Positions 1 to 11,706 are shown, counted from the first letter of the stretch. The stretch: 64,000 nt of DNA from Hemicordylus capensis (GCF_027244095.1 NC_069657.1:245188674-245252673), one strand, 5' to 3'. Made by a program: numbers and translations. Notes: generated by a model not told the origin, from the sequence alone.

Positions 1-1330
1 CAGTTTCTGGACTATGTGCAAAGGCAGCCCCACATAGAGCGCCTTTCAGTAGTCAGGTTTGGTGGTTACCAGCAGATGAATCACTGTTTTGAGGTGATTT
101 ATCTCAAATGGACACCACCGGCGTATCAGCCAAAGCTGATAAAATGTACCTCTGGTCACAGCCTCAACCTGGGACACCAGGGAGAGGTTTGGATCCAAAA
201 GCACCCCCCAGACTACCTGTTCCTTCTAGGGAAATGTGACCCCATCCAGAACCAGCAGATCAAAATCATCTCCCAAGTTACAACCCCACACAATAAGTAC
301 CTCCATATTATCTGGATTCAGCCTCAGTTTGTTATCCCTCATTCAGCCCATCACCGACTCCAGGCAGGCATTTAGGGAGGTTATGCCTTCTCCTGATGAT
401 GTTGAGATGGAGAAAAAGATTTGGGTGTAATCAGCATACTGATAACACTCTGCACCAAATCTCTTGATTTTCTCTTCCAGTGGTTTCATGTAGTTAAACA
501 GCATTGGAGACCATATGGTCTCTTGAGGGACACCATATCAAAATTCAGATTTTGAAGTGCAACAGTCTCCAAATGACACCATCTGGAATCTGCCTGAGAT
601 TCCAGATGGAATCACCACTGCAAAGCAGTGCCTCCCAACACCAGCATCAAAAAGCCTCCAAGAGATACTATCAAGAGATTGTGATAATATCAAAAGCCTC
701 CAAGAGATCCAAAAGGACCAACAGAGTCTCTATCTGTCAGTTCCTAATTGGAGATCATCCATCAGGCCAACCAAGGCAGTTTCCACCCCATAGCCCGCCT
801 GAAAGCCAGTTTGAAATGGGTCTAGATTGGGCCTGCTCAACCTGGGCTCCCCAGCTGTTTTTGGACTACAGCACCCATAATCCCCAGCCACAGTGGCCAA
901 TAGCCTGGAATTATGGGTGTTGTTGGTCAACATCTGCAGGAGGGCTATAGTTGAGCAGCCCTAGTCTAGATAATCAGTTTCTTCCAAGACTGCCTTGAGC
1001 TGGGCAGCCACCACCCTCTCAATTATTTTGCCCAGCCCTGGAAGGTTGGAGACAAGCCTATTGTTGCATAGCTCTGAGGGATTCAATGTAGGCTTCTTCA
1101 GAAGAGGTCTAATGATTGCCTCCTTAAGACAGGATGGCATCTTGTCCTCCCTCAGAGAAGCATTTATGATATCTACTAGGCCTTCTACAACAATCCTCCT
1201 GCTAGATAGCGTAAGCCATGTCGGACAAGGGCCAAGAGAACAGGTGGTAGGCCACACTATTCCAAGCAGTCGTCCACATCCTCAGGAGTCACAGACTGAA
1301 ACTGATCCAGCCTAACCACATCCTGGGAAT
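1..1330 (-). mobile_element. L2-type LINE fragment, antisense in RCAN2 intron
   Basis: Minus-strand translation gives reverse-transcriptase sequence closely matching the larger L2 copy at 22180-25735, including the stretches VVEGLVDIINASLRE, KEAIIRPLLKKP and ETDYLDPFQTGF. The left edge continues beyond the window. The fragment covers the middle and later parts of the RT domain and has no continuous reading frame, so it is dead. A 136-bp MITE sits inside it at 828-963; removing the MITE and one target copy restores the L2 sequence. The L2/CR1 clade assignment is from the protein pattern. Confidence 0.85.
828..963. mobile_element. 136-bp palindromic hAT-type MITE (GCCTGCTCAAC family)
   Basis: The ends are inverted copies (GGGCCTGCTCAAC at the left, GTTGAGCAGCCC on the right) and the body folds back on itself. 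A perfect 8-bp target duplication, GTCTAGAT, flanks it at 820-827 and 964-971. An 8-bp duplication is the mark of hAT elements. The same family recurs at 4808-4943 and 12626-12761. No coding capacity. Confidence 0.85.
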
Positions 1331-2100
1331 GGGAGGACTTTCCCTCTAGTTAAACAAAATAAGGAAGAAGTTCAGATATATTCTTTTCTTTTAAAATAGG
1401 TTATTCTGATTTTTAGAGCTGAATGGTACAAAAGTGAAGTGGTTATTTCTGAATAGCTCAGATGGAAGAACATAATAATATTAGCTTTTGTCGATTTGAT
1501 GGCAGCATCTGGAGACATAGTTTCAATTCCTTTTTCTAACATAGAATTCTTAGTTTAGAGATTTATTTTGTGATGTGTGTATGTGTGAACACAAGTTGAG
1601 TGTCAAAGAAAGCACAGGCCTTTTGTATTCCTTGTAACTGAAGGTCTACATAGGCAGGGTGACTTGCCAGAATTTGAATAATCTATAAAAACCGAGGCAG
1701 CCTCTTTATTTGGAAGTAACCTTTAAGAAAATAAACATCAGTGATAATACACTCAGTAATGTGCAGACAGTGAAATATAAAAATAGACCAAAAAGATATT
1801 GTTATCTATCTTAGATGGCTGCACAGTCAGAGTACTCCCCAGCACACTAACTAAAAAACCAGCCTCCGCCACAATTAAAATAATGGTGATCAGGCTCTAC
1901 TTGTTACCATCTGAGAGGATCTATCCCAAACACTGCAGCACAAGCACAATTTATAGTGTGGAATGCATGATACATTGACTGCTGCAGCTACTGGAGGAAG
2001 AAGGCAGTTCCCTTGGATTTTAAGATACAACACTCACAGTGGCAAATCAATCAAAGCAACTTAAAGAAAGAAAGTATCTCACAATGGGATGGTTGGTGAC
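1331..2100. other. RCAN2 intron, no recognised feature
   Basis: AT-rich intronic sequence. I see no exon, repeat family or RNA gene I can name. Confidence 0.5.
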
Positions 2101-2117
2101 TCTTAAAGCTTTGGAGC

Positions 2118-2330
2118 AGCAAATGTTGGAGGTTCAGAACATAAAAACAGCCCGGCTGCATCAAGCCCTAGGCCCATCCAGTCCATCATCCTATTACACA
2201 TAGTGGCCCACCAGATGCCCTTGAGAAGCCCACAGGCAAGAGGTGAGGACATGCCCTCTCTCTTCCCTGCATCTAGAAAAACAGGGAAATTGGGCCTGCA
2301 AGGCGGGGGGGGGGGATTCCTGGACAGCTG
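2118..2330 (+). repeat. Dispersed reptile repeat (family not named)
   Basis: Begins near AGAACATAAAAACAGCCC and contains a GTGGCCCACCAGATGCC block. The same unit recurs at 47655-48000, where a longer stretch is preserved. It looks like an old interspersed repeat, possibly CR1-related; I cannot assign it firmly. Confidence 0.55.
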
Positions 2331-2334
2331 GACA

Positions 2335-2526
2335 CCCACAGAGCACGATAGGGTACTTTATTTGCTGCCTTTTCATGGTCTCCACCCCAGTTGTTTGTGT
2401 GTTTTGCCCATTTTTGCCAGCCTTCAGGAACCTATTCCCCCAAATCCCATTGACTTCAGTCTGTGGTTCTATTATCCACTGTTCTCCCGCAGAACGGAAC
2501 CCCTGTGGATAACAGGGTTTAGCTGT
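2335..2526 (-). mobile_element. Partial Tigger/pogo-like MITE
   Basis: The right end read on the minus strand is CAGCTAAACCCTGTTATCC, the same terminus type as the left end of the element at 13714-14194, followed by a similar internal run (GGTTCCGTTCTG). Only this end is clear. It abuts and truncates the CR1 copy that starts at about 2527. Confidence 0.5.
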
Positions 2527-4480
2527 ATGCACTATAGATTTGTATAAAAGGTAAAGTGTGTTGTCAAGTCGGTTTCGACTTCTGGAGCCCCGTGTTTTTC
2601 TTTGGTAGAATACAGGAGGGGTTTACCATTGCCACTTCCCGCACAGTATGAGATGATGCCTTTCAGCATCTTCCTATATCACTGCTGCTCGATATAGTAC
2701 CAGCGGGGATATGAACCAGCAACCTTCCACTTGTTAGTCAAGCATTTCCCCGCTGTGCCACTTAAGGTGGGCCATAGATTTGTATAAGGGCATTATAATA
2801 TTAGCATTTTTGTTTTCAGTCCTCTTCCTAATGATTTCTAGCATGGAATTAGCCTTTTTCACAGCTGCTGCACTTTTTGTCGACACTTTTAATGAGCTGT
2901 CCACCACAACCCCAAGATCACCTTCTCTCTGGTTGGTTCTGTGACCAACTGTTCTAAGGTGCAGTCATTTAGCATGTCCAGAAATTAGTCCTCTTTGTCA
3001 ATACCTGCACATGAATTTGCCTAGTCTATGTGAAGGTAATTTAAGTCCCCCATTATTACAGCTCTGTCTCTCTTTGATGCCTCTCCGATTTGCTACTCCA
3101 ACTCCAGGTTCCTCTCAGCGTTTTGATCTGCAGGGCGATAGCACATCCCTAGTGACAGATTTCTCTTCAGTCCTCGAGTTGTCACCCATAATGATTGCAA
3201 ATAACTTATTTAGCTTGTTTGAATTTCCATAGCCCCCTTAATAATCCCTTCCATCATCTAACAAAGACCACCATCTCCCTGGCAGATTTCCTCTTTCTGA
3301 TGTATTTAAAGACATTTTTGTTGTTCCCCATGATGCTTTTAGTTAAATGTTCCTCAAACTCTCTTTTCACCACCTTTATTGTCTCCTTGCATTTCTTTTG
3401 CCAGAGTTTGTGTTCCTTTCTGTTCTCTTCATTTGGGCAGACCTTCCAGTTTCTGAAGGATGTCTTCCGCCTTATAGCTTCTTTGACTTTATTTGTTAGC
3501 CATGCTGGCATCCTTCTGGACTTGGTGGTACCTTTCCTTCTTTTTGGTACACCTAACTGGGCTTCTATTATTGTGATTTTAAATAAACTCCACTCATTCT
3601 GGGGTGAAGTGACACTATTGATTTTCCCTTTCAGTTTTCTTTTCACCAAACTCCTCATTTTAGAGAAGTTTCCTGAAGTTCAAAGTGTCTGTGTTAGACC
3701 TCCTTAGTGAATCTCTACTCACATATAAACTGAATTGGATTACACTATGGTTCAAGGTTCCAAGACACTGACAACCTGCACCAGGTCCTGTGCACCACTC
3801 AGGATTAAGTCCAAGATTACCTTTTCTCTGGTTGGTTTCATGTCCAACTCTTCTACGGCACAATCATTCAGCATATCTAGAAAGTTGGCCTCTTTGTCAT
3901 TACTTGAATGTGAATTTACCCAGTCTATGTGTGGGCAACTGAAGTTGTCCATTATTACAGCTCTGTCTCTCTTTGACATCTCCCTGGTTTCCTTCTACAA
4001 CTCCCAATCACTGTCATCGTTTTGATCAGAAAGGCGATAGCACATCTCTAGTAGCACATTTCCTTTCCAGCCTTGTATTGTCACCCACAGGGTTTCTGTG
4101 GAGGACTCCAGTCCACCTAGGTTTTCTATCTTGTTAGAGTCTATCCCTTCTTTAACATACAGTCCTACTCCACCCCCAGTTTGCCCCTTCCTGTCCTTTC
4201 TATAGAGTTTATATCCAAGAATACACTGTTCCACCATGTTTCAATTTCACCCAGTATATCTATGTTTTCATTAGCAACCAAGCACTTCAGCTCACCCATC
4301 TTGTCTTGGAGGCTTCTGGCATTGGCATATAAGCACCTATATGCTGAATCTCTTACTAGGCGTGCAGTCTTTCTTATGACCATTTGATCTCTTTGATCAG
4401 CTAGCACATTCTTCTGTTTGCTCTTTACCTGGTTCAACTTTGTCCCCTTCTGGTTTATCTGAAGCATTTATCTTAGCACC
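2527..4480 (-). mobile_element. CR1 LINE, two rearranged 5'-truncated pieces
   Basis: Minus-strand reading shows CR1 ORF2 parts. At 4467-3750 is the apurinic endonuclease (LVANENIDILGEIETWW, then HIDWVNSHSSNDKEANFLDM). At 3658-3254 is the linker before the RT. At 3240-2925 is a second copy of the endonuclease region, joined at about 2925 to the C-terminal end of ORF2 that runs down to 2527. So at least two CR1 copies, or one rearranged copy, are present. Frames are broken throughout. A Sauria SINE is nested at 2551-2773. Confidence 0.8.
2551..2773 (-). mobile_element. Sauria-type SINE, full length, nested in CR1
   Basis: Read on the minus strand it has a tRNA-like head (A-box-like TGGCACAGCGG at the right, then a B-box-like segment) and a BovB-type tail with TTCTACCAAAGAAAAACACG. 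It is flanked by a direct repeat, ATAGATTTGTATAA, at 2534-2547 and 2774-2787. The duplicated target lies in the CR1 sequence coding for LYKSM, so the SINE is younger than the CR1. Same family as 54400-54652. Confidence 0.85.
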
Positions 4481-4663
4481 ATACTAAGTTAGATACACTG
4501 ACAAGGACTACAAGAGATCTTCACCTTAAAATGGAAGGCATAGAACTACAATCAAAAGCTGAACTTTCGAATAGTCAGGATTGTAGAATCAGCAGGAAAA
4601 AGTGATAGGATTGAATTCCTTACACAATAGTTTAAATCCTTTCTTTCTGACTTCTCTCTAGAG

Positions 4664-4799
4664 CAGGGGTGTCAAACTGTGGCCCACAGGCTGTTGTTGG
4701 CCTACAACTCCCATCATCCCCAGTCACTATGGCCAGTAGCCAGGAATGATGGGAGTTGTAGGCCAACAACATCTGGAGGGCCTCAGTTTGACACCCCTG
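4664..4799. mobile_element. 136-bp hAT-type MITE (CAGGGGTGTCAAACT family)
   Basis: Terminal inverted repeats CAGGGGTGTCAAACTG and CAGTTTGACACCCCTG are perfect at the tips. The left target copy is CTCTAGAG (4656-4663) and the right copy is TTCTAGAG (4800-4807). The arms carry CCTACAACTCCCATCATCC and its inverse. Noncoding. Confidence 0.85.
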
Positions 4800-4807
4800 T
4801 TCTAGAG

Positions 4808-4943
4808 CAGGCCTGCTCAACTTAGGCCCCCCAGCTGTTTTTGGACTACAACTCCCATAAGCCCCAGCCACAGGGGCCAATAGCCAGGGATTATGGGAGT
4901 TGTAGGCCAACATCTGCAGGAGGGCCGAAGTTGAGCAGGCCTG
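4808..4943. mobile_element. 136-bp hAT-type MITE (CAGGCCTGCTCAAC family)
   Basis: Perfect tip repeats CAGGCCTGCTCAACTT and AAGTTGAGCAGGCCTG. It begins immediately after TTCTAGAG (4800-4807) and is followed by CTCTAGAG (4944-4951), so it shares its left target copy with the MITE at 4664-4799. Confidence 0.87.
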
Positions 4944-5218
4944 CTCTAGAGGAAGGGAACTTTGAATGTGATCACCACATCTGGCACTGGAACCTCAGGG
5001 AGAAGCAAAACTGAGGATATTATTTTCCACATGTCCCAGTCCCTGCTTAAAGAAAAGCTGTATCAAGCCATAATGACCCAATTATAATCTTCCAGTACGT
5101 CTGCCCAGAAACACTGAGATGTAGTATGGATTTCTGGCAATACCTTAGAGAAGCTGAAATTTCATTCTGATCCCCATCACCCCCACCCCACCCCCCTTAA
5201 ATTAATAGCCCTTGGCTT

Positions 5219-5306
5219 TTACTGTGATGGCTGGTGCTTCTGTGATCGGCAGCTAGCCTGGATCACCCAAGGTGATCACGGAAGCATCTGCCATCATGGT
5301 TATGGC
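5219..5306. repeat. Imperfect palindrome, about 26-bp arms
   Basis: The left arm near TGTGATGGCTGGTGCTTCTG and the right arm near CGGAAGCATCTGCCATCATG are imperfect inverted copies around GGCAGCTAGCC. Probably the remnant of a short fold-back element; no target duplication was found. Confidence 0.5.
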
Positions 5307-6600
5307 AGTTCCCTTTTCACACCAATGGCACCTTAACTGTGAGCGGGCAAGCAGGAGGGGGTGAGTGGCAGCTCCAGGGCAGAACTTCTTGTCCACTTTG
5401 AGGGGTGTAGCTTTGAATAGGATTTGTTATTAAACATCTGAGTGGGGCTTAAGATTTGTGCATTCCCACATCAGACATCACTTTGCTTAAAAAGTAGAGA
5501 ATCTAAATAAATGAGCCACCTGCACTTCTGTAAGCCTGCCATCTAATGTAATATCTCTGATATCTCTGTTGTGCATTAATGGGGAAAGCATGCAGCTTGC
5601 CCCTGTAGTGTAGTGGAAAAACAGTTGTTGCAGGCTTGCTTTGTTCTTATTTTGAAATACAACAATTATTCCCAATTTAATCCTGAATATTTGTTCTCAT
5701 ATCAATATATTTCATTCTTTTTTGCCATGTAGGGTGCCAAACAATGACCTCTGGGGAGACAGGCTGCAGAAGAAGATATGGAAAATTCAATTGATCTGAT
5801 CTAATCAATATCCTAATCTCTTGATCTGTTTGTACCATAGGGACCCCTATTGGGATCTGGAAGCACTTCCCATGTAAAGCCTGTTGCAGCTGCAATACAA
5901 AACTCTGAACAGGCTTATTCAGCCCAGTCGTTTGTGGTCTGTCACCCCTCTAGGCAGGCATACAAGAATCACATAACAATTTAATTAACACAAAAAGCCC
6001 TACCAGTTATCAGCATTGGAGATATTACTCTCCCCTTCAACTGCCCCCCACTCAAAAGAGGGGAAAACTCGCAGTGGGGTAACTTGAAACTGTTAGCCCT
6101 ATATTGCTGTGCCTGTGTGAGGGGGAGAAGATGGGTGGTTTCAGGAACATGGACATAGGAAGAGTGACTAGTTTAGGCCCGTTCCTATCCTTGCAGAGGA
6201 CAAAGTCTCCCCCTCACTAGTGTAAAATTAAGGCAACAAAAGAGCTGTTCTAAGTAAATGTACACCCATTGAATTCATTTGAGAGCCCAAGGAAATTGCC
6301 TTGCCTCTCACTGTGCCCCCTCCACCCACAGTGTAGCATAGAATACTGACCAATTCCGCAGTTAAGCACAACACACCAAGAACAATATATAAACTGGACT
6401 CTTCCCCTGGGAAGGGATGCTGCCAGTTCTCTTTGCCTGGGCAGCCACCCTAAAAACCAGCAGTTGGTTCCAAGCAGTTGCTGGAGCTACTTTTCTCCTA
6501 TGTTGCTAATGCATGCAGCTCTTGTGAGTTCCTGCCCGGGGCTAGCTGAGGTCCTGTTCCTTTCCCCATTGGACCTCGCTGAGGTCTATATCCTTCCTAA
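5307..6600. other. RCAN2 intron, no recognised feature
   Basis: Intronic sequence with no exon or repeat I can name. A short stretch at 5400-5415 (AGGGGTGTAGCTTTGAAT) resembles the tip of the MITE at 43894-44057 but stands alone. Confidence 0.45.
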
Positions 6601-6604
6601 GGCT

Positions 6605-7036
6605 ACCTTGTGGAAAAGAGGACAGGTCTCCTGTACCTTTAAGAGATGCACAGAAGAGGGGATTTCAGCAGGTGCAGTTTGTCATGCGTAAAGTTGCCAT
6701 GCCCCCCCCCAACTTTGGGTTTCATCTGGATATTAAGCATCTCACCTATATTGCTTAGCCCACCCAGATTCACCCAGATTTCAGATTTATTTCTTTTTTA
6801 AAGCTAAACTCTAGCCCTTGTAGAAGCGGAGTTATGGAGCAAAACGTGCAGTCTCTATTGTGCTCAAAAATTATTTTCAAGCCAATTTACATAATATGCA
6901 AATTAGGCACCCACATTTGGAAAGCCAGAATATGGCAACCCTACATGCAAGGGAAAGAAAAGTTATCCTTGCTGAAATTCCCTCTTCTTTGCATCTCTTA
7001 AAGGTACAGGAGATCTGTCCTCTTTTTCCTTATGGA
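6605..7036. mobile_element. Fold-back element, about 70-bp inverted arms
   Basis: The left arm at about 6608-6680 contains CTCCTGTACCTTTAAGAGAT and GGGATTTCAGCAGG. The right arm at about 6966-7036 contains the inverse, CCTTGCTGAAATTCCC and ATCTCTTAAAGGTACAGGAG. The arms are diverged and enclose about 290 bp of unrelated AT-rich DNA. Likely a nonautonomous DNA transposon; superfamily not determined. Confidence 0.6.
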
Positions 7037-7427
7037 AGTCTTGATTCTTCCTGGATCTGTGACTTTGTGAGACCTAGTTGCAGTTCTCAGTTGCCTTGTT
7101 CTTATTAACTGTATGAAAACAATTGAGACAGTTTGTTCCTTGAATGCAAAATACGGGGGAGGGGTGAGTGGGAAATCTACTGTTCTTATTTCAGTAAATC
7201 TTGTGCTGAGGAATGATTTGTCATTCGTGATAAATGGCTTGTAAAAATAGCTAAATAGTTTATTAGAAGCCCTTTACAAATTCATTGCTCACTCTAGAGA
7301 ATGATTTTTATTGCTCTTAGTATTTGCAGTCCATAATGTAAAGGAAACGGGTAATGAGCCTAACTCTCACGTTACCCACCTTCAACAAATACAGAGACCA
7401 ATGATCAGGTATATAATATTTATGTAG

Positions 7428-7709
<282 letters not shown>

Positions 7710-7786
7710 TAAACATTGTTCTTCATCTATGTATAGATAGGATGATCTTAAATCTTCATTAAGTTACTGTCAAGAGAAATTCTGGT

Positions 7787-7842
7787 TCAGTCGTATCTAT
7801 GCCAAGTACGGTAATTACAATACTTGGCATAGATATGATTGA
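7787..7842 (+). repeat. 22-bp-arm hairpin in RCAN2 intron
   Basis: Arms 7787-7808 and 7821-7842 pair over 22 bp around a 12-nt loop. The two non-Watson-Crick positions would be G-U pairs in plus-strand RNA, the sense of RCAN2. It could be a short MITE remnant or a structured intronic RNA. Nothing more can be said from sequence alone. Confidence 0.6.
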
Positions 7843-9184
7843 AGCAGAGGGAAAATTGACTTTTAAGAGCACACAGAAATCCACTGTTGTCTAAAGCCCA
7901 GTTGGGTTGTGTGAGGTTTTATGGTATGCTGGTGACTGCTAACACTGGCATGGTGTGGTCAAGATTCTGTACATTCCCAGCAGAAAAACTGAAAGGAATA
8001 TGATAACGCGTTGAGCTACCAATGTTGTAACCCTGTCAAAATGAGACACACCAATTGCAGTGTAATGCGATGGCGATGAATCCAAATCAGCCATGAAAAG
8101 AGCCAATTCACACATGACAATGGCAGAACACCTCCGTGGCATCATCCTTCCCCCTCACAAGATGCAACCTGCCAGTTACAAGGTCAGCACAGCACTCTTG
8201 ACCACCATGATGCACCCACTTGTAGTTGACCACCATGATGCACCCAACACAAGCCTGGTAATTGACATACTCCCAGTAGCTCTGCAGACAGAGGTCTGGA
8301 TCCTACTGCCTCACACACGCACACAGTGCAAATGACCACCCTTTTGACACATGACGGGTAAGGAAGGAAGGGTGGACAACCCATTACAACAGTCAGCCAG
8401 CTCTACAGCTTACTTGAAAGGCACATACAGCAGGGAGAATCCCAAGAAAGGTTCTAATTGTGCTGAAGAAGCAACATCCCTGTGAGGGGGGAAAGCCTTG
8501 GGCCAAGAAAGGGGAAGGGAGGCACAGGGGCCAGCTCCACACTAGCTGTGTAGTCCAGAATTGATACCCTTTGTCCGCTTTTGAAGAAAGGTCACACAAC
8601 ATCAATTGGTAGCTGTTACATTCCGGCATTTTCTGAGTAGTTCTGCTGTGGGTTTCCCCCCAGACTCTTATTTGTAGGAATTTTCCTGGGCTTTATGGAA
8701 TTTGCACTGCCAGCCTTCATGTGTAGACTGACCACAGTGTCCCTGATTCATTTGCACTTGTGCCGTTTGCTCTTTTCTCATTTAAAACCCACTGTTGTTT
8801 CCCCCCCTCCTGTTTCCTTGTTGCAGTGAAGCTCAAGTAAAGGAATAAGACAAAAGATTTTCACTTTTGTTGCTGTGCTCAGATAGAACTCTGAATGGGG
8901 GGGGGGATGTGGTGGCTTTTATGGGTGGCTCCAGAAGGGGATGCCCCCCCCCCTGAAGCTGCTACCCTGAAAAGTGGCTTTCCCCCACTTCTCCCCCCCC
9001 CCACCCCAATTTCTGTTTCAGAAATCTAATGTGTAGGACACAGCTCAGTCACCCATAAATGCACTTTGCCCCAGGCTGCCTCCTCAATTTTTTTTTCCTG
9101 GTGCTGCCACTAGTGGCATCACTCTCTGACGCTGAGCTGAGGGGAGAGGTTTGCAGAACGTCTCTTTGCCTCACAAACCTCTAG
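7843..9184. other. RCAN2 intron with homopolymer G and C runs
   Basis: No exon found. At 8897-9005 there are long runs of G and C (9-12 bases) that suggest an old GC-rich repeat. A repeated phrase (GACCACCATGATGCACCCA) occurs twice in 8195-8245 as a short tandem duplication. Confidence 0.5.
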
Positions 9185-10518
9185 AACAGAAGTGTCCAAT
9201 GAAAAATACATACCCAACATAAAAAACTAATTAAAACAGAAATTGAAACCTTAAAGCAATCTCAAACCACAAGTCTGGTTAAAAAGCTTGGGTTGAATAA
9301 ATGTGTCTTTAGGGACTTTTAAAAAGTTGTCAGAGATGGGGAGGGTCAGCAAGGAGTCCATTCCAGAGTCTTGGGGCAGCAACAGAGAAGGCCCAGTCCA
9401 GTGTAGCCACCAGATGAGCTGGTGGCAGCTGCAGACGGACCTCTGCAGATGATCTCAGTGGCAATGGGTCTTATAGTGAAGAAGACGTTCTCTTAAATAC
9501 CCAAGGCCTAAGCTGTTTAGGGCTTTATTTTATTTTTTGTATTTATGGATAATATAGGTTATAACCTTTATAGGTTATAACCAGCACTTTTGTACTTTGC
9601 CTGGAAACCTATTGGTAGCCAGTGTATTTCATTTAAAATATGATTAATATGGTCTCTTTGAGATGTCCCAGAGGGCAACCTGATGGCCACATTGTGTACT
9701 AACAGCATTTTCCAGACTACATACAATGGCAGCTCCATACAGAGCGTATTGTGGTCTGGAGGTTACAAGCCTATGTACTACTGTTCTGAGGTTGTTTGTC
9801 TCAAGAAACGGACACAGCTGGCGTTATCAGCCACAGCTGATAAAAAGCATCTCTGGCCACCACCTCAACCTGAGACACCAGGGAGCGGTTTGGATCCAGA
9901 AGCACTCCCAGACTGTGTACCTCTTGCCTTCTGGGGAAGTGTGACCCCATCCAGACCCGGCAGATCAAAATGGTCTCCTGAGTTCTGCCCCTGCACTAGA
10001 AGTACTTCCATCTTATTTGGATTCAGTCTGTTTATTATCCCTCATACAACCCATCACCTTCTCCAGGCAGGCATTTAGGGAGGTTATGCCTTCTCCTGAT
10101 GATGTAGATATGGAGAAATAGATTTGGGCATCATCAGCATATTGATAACACCCTGCACCAAATCTCCTGATTATCTCTCCCAGCGGTTTCATGTAGATTT
10201 TTAAAAGCATTGAAGACAGTATGGAGCCCTGGGGTACACCATATACAAGTTTACATTTTTAAGAACACAGTCTCCAAAAGACACCATCTGGAATCTGCCT
10301 GAGAGGTAGGAGTGGAACCACTGCAAAGCAGTGCCTCCCCCTCCCAGTCCTCTCAGATTGTCCACTATAGTTGATAGTACTGAAAGCTGCCGAGAGACCA
10401 AAAGAACCAACAGAGTCACACTCCCTCTGTCATTTTCCCATTGGAGATAATCCATCAGGCCAACCAAGGCAGTCTCCACCCCACAGCCCTCCCAAAAAAC
10501 AGTTAGCAATGACCAGTG

Positions 10519-10654
10519 CAGTGTTCCCTCTAACAGGGATCCCCAGATGTTGTTCACTACAACTCCCAGCATCCCCAGCTGCAATGGCCTTTGGCTGGGC
10601 ATTATGAGAGCTGTAGTCAACAACATCTGGGAATTCCTGTTAGAGGGAATACTG
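10519..10654. mobile_element. 136-bp hAT-type MITE (CAGTGTTCCCTCTAAC family)
   Basis: Tips CAGTGTTCCCTCTAACAGG and CCTGTTAGAGGGAATACTG are inverted copies. A perfect 8-bp target duplication, GACCAGTG, lies at 10511-10518 and 10655-10662. The left arm carries ACTACAACTCCCAGCATCC. It is inserted at the left tip of the next MITE. Confidence 0.88.
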
Positions 10655-10657
10655 GAC

Positions 10658-10756
10658 CAGTGGTTCTTAATGTGGGGTCCACCAGATGTTGTGGCTGGGG
10701 ATGCTGGGAGTTACAGTTCAGCAACATCTGGTGGACCCCACATTAAGAAAACCACT
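10658..10756. mobile_element. Short fold-back MITE (CAGTGGTTCTTAATG family)
   Basis: Tips CAGTGGTTCTTAATGTGGGG and CCCCACATTAAGAAAACCACT are inverted repeats of about 40 bp around GGCTGGGGATGCTGGGAG. No clear target duplication remains. Its left tip overlaps the right target copy of the MITE at 10519-10654. Confidence 0.7.
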
Positions 10757-11429
10757 TTTCCCCAAGACTGTCTGAAGCTGGGAGGCCTTGCCCAGCCATG
10801 AAAGGATGGAGACAGGCATTGCTTAACTCTGAGGGATCCAATTCAGAAAAGGTCTAATGATTGCCTCCTTAAGAAAGGATGGCATCTTGCCCTCACTCAG
10901 AGGAGCATTTATAATATCTACCAGGCCTTCTACAACAAGCCCCCTGCCAGATAGTATAAGCCATGTCCTACAAGGGTCAAGAGAACAGGTGGTAGACTGA
11001 ACTAGATCCCAGGCATTTAGGTCTTTAAAGGTTAAAACGAGCACTTTGAATTGGCCCCAGAAATGGACTGTGAGCCAGTTCAGCTGACTAAGCACTGGCG
11101 TAATATGCTCAAAACATTCAGTCCCAGTTAATAATCTTGCAGCCCTATTTGTACCAGCTGCAATTTCCAGACCATTTTCAAAGGCTGCCCGACATACAAT
11201 GCATGGCAGTAATCTAAGCAAGAGGTTACCAGAGCATGAGTAAGAGGAGGAAGGAAGGTTTGATTTTGTGGTTTTATTTTCTCAGAGTTGAGTATAATAT
11301 ACTGTACTATTGCTGCTATATTACCTATCTGGTTTTGTTGGATCTCAGACTGACAAAGGCAGAACTTGAGTGCCTTCCTTCCTTGAGATGTGGTTTGTGT
11401 TGTGGCATTGGACAGTGGCAGGGGTGTTT

Positions 11430-11451
11430 GTGTGTGTGTGTGTGTGTGTGA
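11430..11451. repeat. (GT)n microsatellite
   Basis: About eleven GT units next to the end of the L2 copy. Confidence 0.9.
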
Positions 11452-11659
11452 TGTTTTCTTGGCGACTGCTGTGAGATGAGCTCCATGTCTGGTCTTGAGA
11501 CTAACATGTTTCACTTACTCTGGTCTGCTCTGCATTCTGCATTGCAAGGTGTACTCAGTCAAAATGTAGCTGAAGACATTGTTCTAACTGAGTTTATAGC
11601 TATGCTTGGTGCTAAGTAAGGGTGCTGCTGTGGCAGCTGTTGCAATGCTAGGAAGTCAT

Positions 11660-11663
<4 letters not shown>

Positions 11664-11706
<43 letters not shown>
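11664..11706. repeat. (GA)n microsatellite
   Basis: About 21 uninterrupted GA units in the RCAN2 intron. Confidence 0.95.

Larger units (their letters stand above)
9185..11262 (-). mobile_element. L2-type LINE, 3' two-thirds, antisense
   Basis: Minus-strand translation gives the RT core GEIIRRFGAGCYQYADDAQIYF near 10200-10100, including the catalytic YADD box. The C-terminal segment ending near 9290 matches the element at 22180-25735. The reading frame is broken at several places. Two palindromic MITEs are nested at 10519-10654 and 10658-10756. The 3' UTR ends near 9185. Confidence 0.85.
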
